A DNA stretch of 64,000 nucleotides. Source: Acidobacteriales bacterium 59-55 (GTDB taxonomy: Bacteria > Acidobacteriota > Terriglobia > Terriglobales > Acidobacteriaceae). The notes beneath the pieces are model-generated. The model was not told the DNA's origin and did not search any database. It worked only from the letters and a program-made list of their open reading frames with translations. The position numbers and the translations under genes were made by a program. Each line of letters begins with the position of its first letter. Within the stretch, counting starts at the first letter, position 1. The stretch covers positions 186,001 to 250,000 of the forward strand of contig MKSV01000008.1 in NCBI GenBank assembly GCA_001897435.1, read 5' to 3'. Below are positions 27,167-35,507 of this stretch, piece after piece.

Positions 27167-28222
27167 TCAATCGAAGAGCGTGGTTGTTATACCTAATTCC
27201 TGGCCAGCCTGTCGAAGAGACGAGATGACTGGATCTGGCAAAGGTATTCCATTTTTAAGAGCGTTCTCTCTCTTCTCCCATTCGATTTCGCCCGGCATAT
27301 ATATCCGGTCTGAGCCTGTTGCGGTAGGAGCTTGACGAATTTGAAGAATCATGGAGTCGATACGCGTTTTAAAGCTTTCTATTGGTAAGATCGCCTCGAT
27401 ATTAATTGCGATAAACGCTTGACCTAGGTGGGCGCTCTCTTCGGGGTTGAAGACCCAGCTCTTGACCTCGTTCAATATGCCGGCACCCGTCAAGAGGCCA
27501 GCCATTACTTCCACCAGCATTGCGATGCCATACCCTTTATGACCCGCCATCGGAATCAATGATCCGGTGGCGGGCCAGTTACTAAGATTCGAAGTAGGTA
27601 TGCCCTCCGCGTCAGTAACCCAGGTTGATGGAATGGGCTTTCCAAGCGCCTTCATCGTCTTGATCTTGCCATGAGCCGCTGCGCTCAATGCAATGTCCAA
27701 AAGGATAGGATGCCCAGTCCCAACAGGAACCGCATAGGCGAAGGGGTTATTGCCGATGGTATGTCCACGCGCTCCAGGAACGACCATATTAGGATCTGCA
27801 TTGCTCATTGAGATCCCAATCATGTCGCGATTCGCTGCCATATTGGCATAGTAGCCGGCAGCGCCAAAATGACTACTATTTCTAACTCCGCACCATGCAA
27901 TAGCATTTGTACGAGCTTTTTCGATGGCCAGGTTCATGGCCATGCAGCAACTTGTCATTCCCATTCCGGAATGTCCGTCAATCACAGCCCACGAACCTCC
28001 TTCAGAGAGGATCTCCGGTTTGCTGTTGCAATCAATGCCTCCCGCCCGTAGTGCGCGGACATAGTTAACTAGCGCTCCTGTACCATGCGAGAACGTTCCC
28101 CAGGTATCAGTCATAACCAGAACCTCGGACACAGTATCGGCATCACTCCGGCTGAGGCCCGCTTTGCTAAGAACTTTAATGCAGTATTTCTTTAACCCTT
28201 CAACTGAAACTTGCTTCGGCAT
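27167..28222 (-). CDS. Ldh-family (malate/L-lactate, YlbC/DlgD) NAD(P)-dependent oxidoreductase
   Basis: 351 residues from the ATG at 28222, chosen because AGGAG lies seven bases upstream; the frame is open nine codons further. Family marks: a SHG motif near residue 46 (TFSHGTGALVNYV), catalytic His118 in VRNSSHFGAAGYY, GNNPFAYAVPVG, and the C-terminal GHKGYGIAMLVEVMAGLLTG. Members are not Rossmann enzymes. They reduce 2-oxo acids such as 2,3-diketo-L-gulonate, ureidoglycolate or pyruvate. In this setting it could reduce or oxidise a sugar-derived 2-keto acid or lactate, the co-product of the non-phosphorylative deoxy-sugar pathway. It sits between the SDR and GH2 genes in one minus-strand operon. 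Confidence 0.85.
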   Translation of the reverse strand: MPKQVSVEGLKKYCIKVLSKAGLSRSDADTVSEVLVMTDTWGTFSHGTGALVNYVRALRAGGIDCNSKPEILSEGGSWAVIDGHSGMGMTSCCMAMNLAIEKARTNAIAWCGVRNSSHFGAAGYYANMAANRDMIGISMSNADPNMVVPGARGHTIGNNPFAYAVPVGTGHPILLDIALSAAAHGKIKTMKALGKPIPSTWVTDAEGIPTSNLSNWPATGSLIPMAGHKGYGIAMLVEVMAGLLTGAGILNEVKSWVFNPEESAHLGQAFIAINIEAILPIESFKTRIDSMILQIRQAPTATGSDRIYMPGEIEWEKRENALKNGIPLPDPVISSLRQAGQELGITTTLFD

Positions 28223-28300
28223 TTCACGCTCTCCTATCGAGCAAATCAAATATGAATAAAAGCAACGACGGAATAGAACATGGCATGGAATTACTTCAAA

Positions 28301-29149
28301 CTAACGTTCCGTTCTGGAAAGGTATTCTTTGCCGAAGCGTGCCACTGATTCATTCCGGAAATCAGAAACGAGAGACATCAAGGCGGTCGTTCCCCCATCC
28401 AGCGTGATAGTTTGACCTACCATGAAGCTCGATTCATCACAAGAAAGAAATACCGCCAGTCGCGCGACGTCTAATGGTTGCCCGTAGCGCGCTATGGGCA
28501 CCGTATTATAGGCATCTCGCTTTGCCTGCTCTTCGTTGAACCCCGGAATCGCTTTGTAATAGTTCTCCACCGTAATCCAGCCGGGAGCAATTCCATTAAC
28601 TCGAACTCCAAGGTGGGCAAGCTCTACACTTAGAGTTCTGGTATGAGCAATAATCGCTCCCTTCGTAGCGGCATAAGCGGAGTGCTCAGGAGCGCCTTGA
28701 AGCCCGTGAATAGACGATATATTACATACCGTCCCACCGGAATGCTTCAGCATATCTGCGACGATGCTTTGCGTCAGAAAGAACTGCGCCCGGAAATTGA
28801 CATTAAATAGCTTGTCAAACTGTTCAGGCCGAATCTTTAAAAAAGGAGCGTTGAAAGTAATGCCAGCATTGTTGACAAGGCAGTCAATGGACCCCATAGT
28901 TTCAATTGCTTGATCTGCAAGGGCGACAACATTATTCAGATCATCGAAATCAGCATGAATGACTGCAGCGCGGCGGCCCATAGTCTTGATTTCTTCTGCT
29001 ATGCTCAACGCGCCATCTCGATGATGGCAGTAGTGGAGGACTACGTCTGCTCCTTCTCGGGCAAATTCGTGCGCGATTTCGCGGCCGATCCCAATATCTG
29101 ATCCTGTAATAAGGGCATTTCTACCAACCAATCGAAGCTGGCTGCTCAT
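28301..29149 (-). CDS. Classical SDR oxidoreductase
   Basis: 282 residues. Rossmann dinucleotide motif TGSDIGIG near residues 15-22, NNAG at ~90, catalytic Ser in NISSIHG, and an intact YxxxK in SAYAATKGAI; the PG motif is APGWITVENYY. The length is typical of classical SDRs with a slightly extended tail. NAD(P)-dependent oxidation of a sugar hydroxyl or of an aldose to a lactone is the likely role (glucose 1-dehydrogenase-like family). It is the first gene of the SDR-Ldh-GH2 minus operon. In contrast to the SDRs at 40772 and 53194 its catalytic triad is complete. Confidence 0.88.
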   Translation of the reverse strand: MSSQLRLVGRNALITGSDIGIGREIAHEFAREGADVVLHYCHHRDGALSIAEEIKTMGRRAAVIHADFDDLNNVVALADQAIETMGSIDCLVNNAGITFNAPFLKIRPEQFDKLFNVNFRAQFFLTQSIVADMLKHSGGTVCNISSIHGLQGAPEHSAYAATKGAIIAHTRTLSVELAHLGVRVNGIAPGWITVENYYKAIPGFNEEQAKRDAYNTVPIARYGQPLDVARLAVFLSCDESSFMVGQTITLDGGTTALMSLVSDFRNESVARFGKEYLSRTER

Positions 29150-29539
29150 GAATCTCTCCTAACTTTGTGGCAATAACAAATGCAACTATGGAAGCACAAT
29201 CAATTCCACATAATATTGGCAGGTTATAGTCAAGATTTATAATGTCACGGCTTGCAATAGTTTCAGCGTACCTATACGGAGATAAGCTGCATCACTGTCA
29301 ATATCTAAGTGAAGGCGTGCAAATCTTTAGATCGCTTAAAGCGATATCAAGATAAATCTGTTTCTATGTAGCTCGTCTTACTGCAAAAAACGTCGAAATA
29401 TCTCCCGCTACGCTGGAGCAATCAGAATGAATCAAGCTTCAGCCCTCTTGGCCTAACTTTGTAGGTTTGAGCGCTAAAGAATGTCAACAGATTTCAGCTT
29501 ATTGAACGAGAGGTTGAAGCGCGACCACACAGGGGATAA
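29150..29539. other. Intergenic region, no gene
   Basis: 390 bp, AT-richer than its surroundings, upstream of the SDR operon and downstream of the UlaG-like gene (both minus strand). TTGACT occurs on the minus strand at 29228-29233, but no well-spaced -10 box follows. No clear terminator, RNA gene or palindrome of the GTTCA type could be identified. Confidence 0.4.
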
Positions 29540-30355
29540 TTATTCTCTACCCAGGTCAATTTCTGCGCCGATCTGTGGAATTAATGGGAGGCCCGCACCT
29601 CCGAGACGGGTATAAGTGTCTGCGAACAGTTGCGGATCTAGAGTCTCCTCCTCTGTGCCAGTATTGGTAGCCCATAAGTAATGGTGGATTGGAATGACTA
29701 CCTCCGATCCCAGGTGCCACGCAAGCAATGCAGCCTCATGAGCATCCATATTTCCGCTGACTCCATTGATGCAAAGCATTGCAACGTTTGGTTTTTGGGT
29801 CTTGAGACGTCGCAGTCTGACATCGTATTCGGTATCGCCGCAATGATAAATGGTTAAGGATCCGACCTGTAACAACACTCCCATAGCATCTGGAACGTCC
29901 CAGCCCGGAATACCGGCTTCATGGCGTGCCGGTACTGCTTCAATCATCACATTTGCTACTTGTATCTTTTGTCCATGCTGTATTCCCAAAACCTGAGATC
30001 GGGGTATTCCCCAGCTCAACGCATGAGATGTAGCGCTTGGAGGCATAATAAATTTGGCATCAGGATTGTTGCGCGCAATAATCGGAATCGAACCGGGATC
30101 CAGATGATCTTCATGCCAATGGGTTGAAACCACCGCATGAGCACGAACGTCCTCCGGAGCTATCGGAGCACTAAAGGCGCGGTCCGCTCCGAATATTCCC
30201 TTCACGGCATTTGAAAGGTATGGGTCTAAATAGATGACCGTATCACCTGGGTCCTTAAAGGCAAATCCTGAGCCGCCTAACCACCAGCATGATATATGAC
30301 CTCGAGCGACCCTCTTATCTGCGATTTCTTGAGCTAGACTAACTTTGCTTTCCAT
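29540..30355 (-). CDS. UlaG-like metallo-beta-lactamase-fold hydrolase
   Basis: 271 residues from the ATG at 30355, which has GGGAG six bases upstream. The metal-binding HxHxDH motif is STHWHEDH (His79, His81, Asp83, His84). Further ligands are a downstream His in ARHEAGIPGW, the Asp of HCGDTEYD, and a late His in PIHHYLW. The WLGGSGFAFK start and DPYLS segment match UlaG (L-ascorbate-6-phosphate lactonase) relatives, cytoplasmic Mn- or Zn-dependent lactonases. Opening of a sugar lactone is the natural inference. A second paralogue is at 37861-38637. It is the last gene of the GntR-cytochrome-UlaG minus run, 135 bp behind the cytochrome gene. Confidence 0.82.
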   Translation of the reverse strand: MESKVSLAQEIADKRVARGHISCWWLGGSGFAFKDPGDTVIYLDPYLSNAVKGIFGADRAFSAPIAPEDVRAHAVVSTHWHEDHLDPGSIPIIARNNPDAKFIMPPSATSHALSWGIPRSQVLGIQHGQKIQVANVMIEAVPARHEAGIPGWDVPDAMGVLLQVGSLTIYHCGDTEYDVRLRRLKTQKPNVAMLCINGVSGNMDAHEAALLAWHLGSEVVIPIHHYLWATNTGTEEETLDPQLFADTYTRLGGAGLPLIPQIGAEIDLGRE

Positions 30356-30490
30356 TGTCATCTCCCTTTTCATTAGATGTCATCCTGAAGAGCCATAAAT
30401 TTATGGAAGTTGTCAGTCGCAAATAGGTGTTGCGGCCATATTCGTGCTCTTAGTCGTAGCAGAACACGGTTGAAGAATTGCCATCCTAAA

Positions 30491-32152
30491 TTATTGGGCT
30501 GAGCATGTCGTTTGTTTACTCTGCAAAGTATTAAGTCTTCTTCGTCCTATTTGACTATCTGGACTATAGATTAATACGCGTTCAAGTACTTGCTTCGCAG
30601 CGTTCTGTCTATTGAGCAAACATTCAGCAAGTGCCAGGTTGATTCCGAGTTGCTCGTTATCTTCGTTGAGAGCAAAAGCCCCTCTCCATAGCGATGCAGC
30701 ATGCGCAAGTTGCCCCGATTTGGCCAAAAGCATAGCCAAGTTATTAATTGCTTCGACATTGGTCGGCTCGATCGTCAAGGCGCTTTGGGTAAGTTCAATC
30801 GCATGATCTGTCTCTCCATTTAATTGAGCTAAATATCCGAGAGAAGAGAGAAGCTTGGTGTCCTGAGAATTTATTTGCAGGGCAGATTGCAGCAGTCGCT
30901 GAGTTTTATTTCTCGTAGCGGTATTCCGGTCCACCCCCAAGTTGTAGTATGCCAATGCCAGATCCCGTGCACTCGGATCATTCTGTAGAAATGAAACTAA
31001 GTCATCATTCATAGATGGAGTATTTGGTAGACCCGGCAGACCAGGTCGCTGTCGAATACGGTGATCAGTCCATGCAACATGAGGTATATTTTCTGCTTTT
31101 CCAGCCGGCATATGGCAACTGGTGCAATCCTGGTTGTTTGGATAATGTGTCGTTAGAAACCTGGGCTGATTATGGCACGCAAGGCACTTAGATCGGTAGA
31201 AATTAGCCCGCTCTCTTTTGGATGGGGTGTAATGAGGATCGTGACAACTCATGCAGGACATTGCATCGCCGCTAACCCTCTTACATTTACTAAGGCTCAG
31301 TTCCTCAATTTCGCTTACGCCGCGGTCGCTTATGTTTGCGTTAGCATAAACGAAATAAGAAATAAAATCGCTGATGCGATCGCCCGGCATGTAGTTCAGT
31401 ACAGAACGGCCACGATGCTCAACATTGGTGTCGCCTTCCAAGTGGCAATTAATGCAGACTGAGTCTCTACGCTCGGGATCAAGCTTGACAGGGTTGATGA
31501 TCGCTGCACGTCCTTTGCTCGCAACATGTTTACTTGCGTCACCATGGCACCGCTCGCAGGTGATGCCGCTATGGAGGAATGGCAAAGTCTGATAGCGGTT
31601 TTTCGATCCCCTCTCTTCTTGTTGTACGCCGCTCATATGACAACGCAGACATCCGCTTGTTACCGGCAGAGCGGGAGGCATTGACTGAAAGGAGGCGAGT
31701 CCCGGTTTCATATCGTACTCATTACGATTTGCATAGTATGCAACCGGAGACTCGAGGAGGTAACCATTAATGCTGTATAAATAGGTGACGCCAAGGTGCC
31801 CCGATCCGAGAAAATAGTCGAGTTCCTTCGAACCATGCAGAGGCAGATTCCCTTCGCGGTCATAGCTAAGCCATAGCGAACCATTCTCGGAAAAAATGTT
31901 GTACTTCACGCCCGAGGGAAGATGGTTAAGGCTTCCAGGGATGGCGCGGTCTGAAGCTACTCCGCTGGCATTAGCCATTGGAGTAGCGAGATATTTATGG
32001 AAGATTTCATAGTGGCATCCTTCACAGGCTGCATCTGCTTGACGTACGGGTATGGGCGAGGGTGTAGATGCGGACAGATGCTTATTCGCGATGAACACAA
32101 CCCAAAGCGTTCCGCAGAAGATAAGCACATACTTTGTTCGCACATAACGCAT
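30491..32152 (-). CDS. Seven-haem cytochrome c with C-terminal TPR repeats
   Basis: 553 residues. An N-terminal hydrophobic segment (YVLIFCGTLWVVFIANK) exports or anchors the protein. Seven CXXCH haem-binding motifs are present: CEGCH (Cys43), CLRCH, CERCH, CINCH, CMSCH, CLACH and CTSCH, all before residue ~360; isolated His residues could be distal ligands. The C-terminal ~150 residues are TPR units (ALAYYNLGVDRNTATRN, LSSLGYLAQLNGETDHAIEL, AINNLAMLLAKSGQLAHA). The arrangement resembles the cytochrome c554/doubled-CXXCH TPR proteins common in Acidobacteria, possibly periplasmic electron carriers. It begins 12 bp after the GntR regulator, so the two are cotranscribed, which is odd for a sugar regulon. 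Electron donor and acceptor are unknown. Confidence 0.88.
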   Translation of the reverse strand: MRYVRTKYVLIFCGTLWVVFIANKHLSASTPSPIPVRQADAACEGCHYEIFHKYLATPMANASGVASDRAIPGSLNHLPSGVKYNIFSENGSLWLSYDREGNLPLHGSKELDYFLGSGHLGVTYLYSINGYLLESPVAYYANRNEYDMKPGLASFQSMPPALPVTSGCLRCHMSGVQQEERGSKNRYQTLPFLHSGITCERCHGDASKHVASKGRAAIINPVKLDPERRDSVCINCHLEGDTNVEHRGRSVLNYMPGDRISDFISYFVYANANISDRGVSEIEELSLSKCKRVSGDAMSCMSCHDPHYTPSKRERANFYRSKCLACHNQPRFLTTHYPNNQDCTSCHMPAGKAENIPHVAWTDHRIRQRPGLPGLPNTPSMNDDLVSFLQNDPSARDLALAYYNLGVDRNTATRNKTQRLLQSALQINSQDTKLLSSLGYLAQLNGETDHAIELTQSALTIEPTNVEAINNLAMLLAKSGQLAHAASLWRGAFALNEDNEQLGINLALAECLLNRQNAAKQVLERVLIYSPDSQIGRRRLNTLQSKQTTCSAQ

Positions 32153-32164
32153 CCGAGCCTGCTC

Positions 32165-32989
32165 TCAAAAGGAACCGTCGTTACCTTTGGATTTCTTGCG
32201 AGAACTCCACTTGCTAACTGGAGAGACTCTTAGCTCGATACCTGCCTGGTGGTGAGTGTATGCCTTGCTCAGAGTTAAATGCGCTAACATCTGCGCCCTT
32301 GCAGCATCGGGATCGCGCGCTTGGATAGCATCTAGAATTCGTTCGTGCTCCGAGAGCACCAGTTGAGCATGGTCGCCACGCGCATGAATCAACTGGCCCT
32401 TAGCCAGTACCTTCTGCAGGAGATCGATGAACCAGATGAAAACAATATTTCCCGAAGCTACGGCAATATGATGGTGAAACATCTTGTCTCGATTGACAAA
32501 CTGACGAGTGTTCATCAGAAGCGGTTTCATTGCCTTAAGTTCTGCCCTCATCTTCTCTATATCATTCGCGGTAGCGCGAAGCGCAGCGCAAGCTGCGGAT
32601 TCTGCCTCCATCGCGCGCCTAGCCTCGTACATCTCTGCAAATGAGTGCCCGCGAAGAGGGACCAAAAGATCCTCTGGATCGCTCAGGATCGTTTCTGCAG
32701 CATCGGACAGATAAGCTCCCGAACCATGAATTACATTGAGCACCCCCATGATTTGAAGAGCCATTAGGGCTCGACGTAATGAACCGCGGGAGATATTAAA
32801 CAGCACAGCTAATTCCCGTTCGGAGGGAAGGCGCTCACCAGGCTTGATGACACCTCGGAGGATGCAGGCTTTGAATTGGCGAACTACATTCTCAGTCAGA
32901 TCTTCGGCTCTGATCGGACCCATTTCCTGGGCGAGTCGTATCAATGCGGACGATTGGGTTGGTTTTCGTTGGGTCTCTTTCATGGGCAT
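32165..32989 (-). CDS. GntR-family (FadR subfamily) transcriptional regulator
   Basis: 274 residues from the ATG at 32989; an upstream in-frame ATG at 33034 lacks a ribosome binding site. Winged helix at ~25-90 (GVIKPGERLPSERELAVLFN, SRGSLRRALMALQIMGVL) and an all-helical FCD ligand domain at ~105-250 with metal-ligand candidates DKMFHHHIA and a late SEHERILDAI. FadR-type FCD regulators commonly sense sugar acids or other carboxylates. The gene is divergent from the RhaT-like carrier, and a GTTCA-N6-TGAA(A/C) palindrome lies in the shared 368-bp gap. This makes it the first candidate, unproven, for recognising that element. The multihaem cytochrome follows in the same operon. Confidence 0.9.
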   Translation of the reverse strand: MPMKETQRKPTQSSALIRLAQEMGPIRAEDLTENVVRQFKACILRGVIKPGERLPSERELAVLFNISRGSLRRALMALQIMGVLNVIHGSGAYLSDAAETILSDPEDLLVPLRGHSFAEMYEARRAMEAESAACAALRATANDIEKMRAELKAMKPLLMNTRQFVNRDKMFHHHIAVASGNIVFIWFIDLLQKVLAKGQLIHARGDHAQLVLSEHERILDAIQARDPDAARAQMLAHLTLSKAYTHHQAGIELRVSPVSKWSSRKKSKGNDGSF

Positions 32990-33134
32990 TTCTCGTTTTG
33001 AGTGATTATGGGAAGTCCAAGTTCGATCAGCCATCGGGCAAATGAAAGATTAGCATGTGAAATCGCAGCAAGATCATTTATTGCGCTTCTCGAAGAGAGA
33101 TACCTGTTACGGCAGGTGCGATTATTAGTGCGTT

Positions 33135-33183
33135 GTTCAATAGGCTGAAATCGATTGACACTTGTAAACGCCGACTCTACAAA
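33135..33183 (+). promoter_or_regulatory. Palindromic operator plus promoter of the carrier-E1/E2 operon
   Basis: GTTCA-ATAGGC-TGAAA at 33135-33150, four bases, TTGACA at 33155-33160, 17 bases, TACAAA at 33178-33183. This is the best promoter of the window. It lies in the 368-bp divergent gap between the GntR regulator and the RhaT-like carrier, leaving an untranslated leader of about 170 bases before the GTG at 33358. An open frame in that leader has no ribosome binding site. Confidence 0.72.
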
Positions 33184-33357
33184 GAGAGAACATCTGGTGG
33201 GAAGAGGCACCAGCGCTCGAACGGAGTTATTTCTATACCCGTCGGAGCGTAACCCTAATCTTACTGGCTATTTGGTCAACCGAGACGAGATTGCAGCTTT
33301 CAAAGAACAAGACGATAAATCAGATGCTATGCACCGTTATAGCCAAAGCGAGTCTAT

Positions 33358-34416
33358 GTGAATAATGCGATCGGTTTTATATTGACTTTGGCGGCAGGTG
33401 TCAGCGTTGGCGTCAGCATGTGGCCGCTGAAGTGGGCGAGATTCTGGAAGTGGGAGAATTTTTGGTTTATCTATGCAATTTTCTCGCTGATTATTATGCC
33501 TTTTGGCCTCGCGTTTTCTGTGCTTCCACACATGGGCCATGTCTATGCGTCCTTGACGTTTCAGCAGGTTCTACTTCCGTTTAGCCTCGGCATCCTATGG
33601 GGCTTCGCCCAACTTGGAGCTGGCATCTGCGTACACCGTCTTGGCCTTGCAGTTGCGGGAGCGGTTCTTAATGGAACGGGTGCGGCTTTTGGAACTATCA
33701 TTCCACTGGTTTCACTGCATCGCGAAATGCTCTTTCAATCAAACAGCCTGCTGATCATTGCGGGAATTTTCATGATGATATTTGGCGCTGGGTTTTGCGG
33801 ATGGAGCGGCTATCTTCGCGAATTGGAGGCCAAACAGAAGGGGATTGGCGCAGGCTTTGCTCAGAAAGAAGCTGCCATGCGACAGGCATCTTTCTCTTCG
33901 TCGGCTTATCTGCTCACCATTGGGATTGCAATTGGCTCCGGGGTGCTTGCATCTCTTCTAAATGTTGCTCTTGCATATGGCGGAGACATTATGAAGCGGG
34001 CGGAGGGCGAAGGTGGTCAGCCCGCTTGGACTCCCTTTGCTGTCTGGCCGATTGCCCTTCTTGGCGGGGCGATCATCAATATTGCATATGCGGCTTACCT
34101 GCTTACGAAGAATAAGAGCTGGGGGAACTTCAGTTGCGGGTTCAGGGAAGTGGTAAATCCCGTGATATCTGCCGGGCTATGGATGGCCGGTATTGCAATC
34201 TATAGCAGCGGAACAACATTTCTGGGGAGTTTGGGTATTTCGATAGGGTTTGCGGTATTCATGATCTCGGTAATTGTGAGCGGTCAGGCTGCAGGAGTGT
34301 TTACCGGCGAATGGAGCCAGATGAAACCTAAAACCTATAGACCCTTTGTTGCGGGTATCGGACTATTGGTTGCGGCGGTGTTGGCAATTGGTTTCTCAAG
34401 ATATTTTGAGAGCTGA
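33358..34416 (+). CDS. RhaT-family sugar:proton symporter
   Basis: 352 residues from GTG 33358; an in-frame stop at 33340 excludes an earlier start. Ten hydrophobic segments can be counted, starting NAIGFILTLAAGVSVGVSMW and ending FVAGIGLLVAAVLAIGF. The pattern (P-x-K-x-x-x-x-W-x-WE-x-x-W near residues 23-37, LGILWGFAQLGAGI, GTGAAFGTIIPLV) is that of the L-rhamnose-proton symporter RhaT in the drug/metabolite superfamily, in the inner membrane. Rhamnose, fucose or another deoxy- or uronic sugar is plausible. It is the first gene of an operon with E1-alpha, E1-beta, E2 and a UlaG-like hydrolase behind the palindrome-bearing promoter. Confidence 0.82.
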   Translation: MNNAIGFILTLAAGVSVGVSMWPLKWARFWKWENFWFIYAIFSLIIMPFGLAFSVLPHMGHVYASLTFQQVLLPFSLGILWGFAQLGAGICVHRLGLAVAGAVLNGTGAAFGTIIPLVSLHREMLFQSNSLLIIAGIFMMIFGAGFCGWSGYLRELEAKQKGIGAGFAQKEAAMRQASFSSSAYLLTIGIAIGSGVLASLLNVALAYGGDIMKRAEGEGGQPAWTPFAVWPIALLGGAIINIAYAAYLLTKNKSWGNFSCGFREVVNPVISAGLWMAGIAIYSSGTTFLGSLGISIGFAVFMISVIVSGQAAGVFTGEWSQMKPKTYRPFVAGIGLLVAAVLAIGFSRYFES

Positions 34417-34461
34417 TGCCATCCGATTTTCCGCTTATTCAGGGAGAAGGTAGTTAAAAGA

Positions 34462-35484
34462 ATGAGGCAATCTATGAAGAGATCTTCGACAGCGAAGAAT
34501 GGTTCAAAACTAAAGCAAGACAAGAAAATAGTCTTAGCGCTCTATCGCAAGATGGTGCTGATTCGTGAGTTTGAGATGAAAGCGAAAGAGATCTTCCATA
34601 GTGGAAAGATGCCGGGCTTTATCCATATATATGTGGGGGAGGAAGCTGTGGCTGCCGGAGTCTGTGCTCAACTCCATCAGGATGATTATGTCGCTAGCAC
34701 GCATCGCGGCCACGGACACGCACTGGCGAAAGGGGTAGCGCCGCGAGATGCCATGGCGGAGCTCATGGGAGTTGTGACCGGATGCTCGGGAGGCCGCGGT
34801 GGGACCATGCATTTATACGATCCGGAAGTTGGCTTTTTGGGTTCGAATGGCGTAGTGCCTCCCGGGATTCTGATTGCGGCTGGTGCTGGCCTCAGTGCTC
34901 AGTTGAGGGGGACCAGCCAGGTTGCAGTCGCATTTTTTGGCGATGGCGGATCAAACAACGGAGCCTTCCACGAGGGCTTGAATCTGGCTGCAGCCTGGGA
35001 CCTTCCGGTCGTCTTCGTTTGCGAGAACAATTTCTATGCCACGGAAATGCCTTTTTCAGAAACTACAAAAAATACAAATGTCGCGAGTCGGGCTAAGGCT
35101 TACGGGATTCCCGGCATTCAGGTCGATGGGAACGATGTAATGGCGGTCTATGAGAAGGCCGGAGAGGCGATTCAGAGAGCGCGAGAAGGGGGCGGCCCCA
35201 CCCTCATTGAATGTGTGACGTACCGTTGGTTCGGCCACCACGCCGGAGATCCTGGCGTGTCATATCGCACGAAGGAAGAGGTTGCCGAATGGAAGGAGCG
35301 CGATCCCATCGGTAAGCTGCGCAATGATTCGATAGCCGCCAGGTTGGCTACTGAAACAGACTTCCAGCGAATCGACGAAGAGATCAAAGATGTGATCGAA
35401 GAATCCGCTGATTTTGCTCTTGCCAGCCCGCTCGAAGCCGATAGCACCGCGCTGGATCATGTGTTCTATTCGCCTGCTGAATGA
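34462..35484 (+). CDS. 2-oxoacid dehydrogenase E1 alpha subunit (PdhA/AcoA-like)
   Basis: 340 residues. Thiamine-diphosphate motif GDGGSNNG starts at residue 160 and ends with ENN near 190. The substrate-side segment STHRGHGHALAKG and RGGTMHLYDPEVGFLGSNG match E1-alpha of pyruvate, acetoin or branched-chain dehydrogenases; TYRWFGHHAGDP near residue 255 is the regulatory-loop region, with His-His. It pairs with the E1-beta gene 23 bp downstream to decarboxylate a 2-oxo acid and pass the acyl group to the E2. The closest family patterns are AcoA/PdhA. Together with a sugar carrier in one operon, a dedicated enzyme for pyruvate or a sugar-derived oxo acid is inferred. Confidence 0.9.
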   Translation: MRQSMKRSSTAKNGSKLKQDKKIVLALYRKMVLIREFEMKAKEIFHSGKMPGFIHIYVGEEAVAAGVCAQLHQDDYVASTHRGHGHALAKGVAPRDAMAELMGVVTGCSGGRGGTMHLYDPEVGFLGSNGVVPPGILIAAGAGLSAQLRGTSQVAVAFFGDGGSNNGAFHEGLNLAAAWDLPVVFVCENNFYATEMPFSETTKNTNVASRAKAYGIPGIQVDGNDVMAVYEKAGEAIQRAREGGGPTLIECVTYRWFGHHAGDPGVSYRTKEEVAEWKERDPIGKLRNDSIAARLATETDFQRIDEEIKDVIEESADFALASPLEADSTALDHVFYSPAE

Positions 35485-35507
35485 ATTTTTGTTGAGAGAA
35501 GAGATTA

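Noticed and set aside
29228..29280. A CAATAG-TTTCAGC segment on the plus strand resembling the regulon palindrome
   Set aside because: Only one half resembles the element, no second half-site at six bases and no correctly spaced TTGACA/-10 pair.
33155..33361. A 68-codon frame in the leader of the RhaT-like operon
   Set aside because: It begins inside the -35 box of the strong promoter and lacks a ribosome binding site; the leader is better seen as untranslated.
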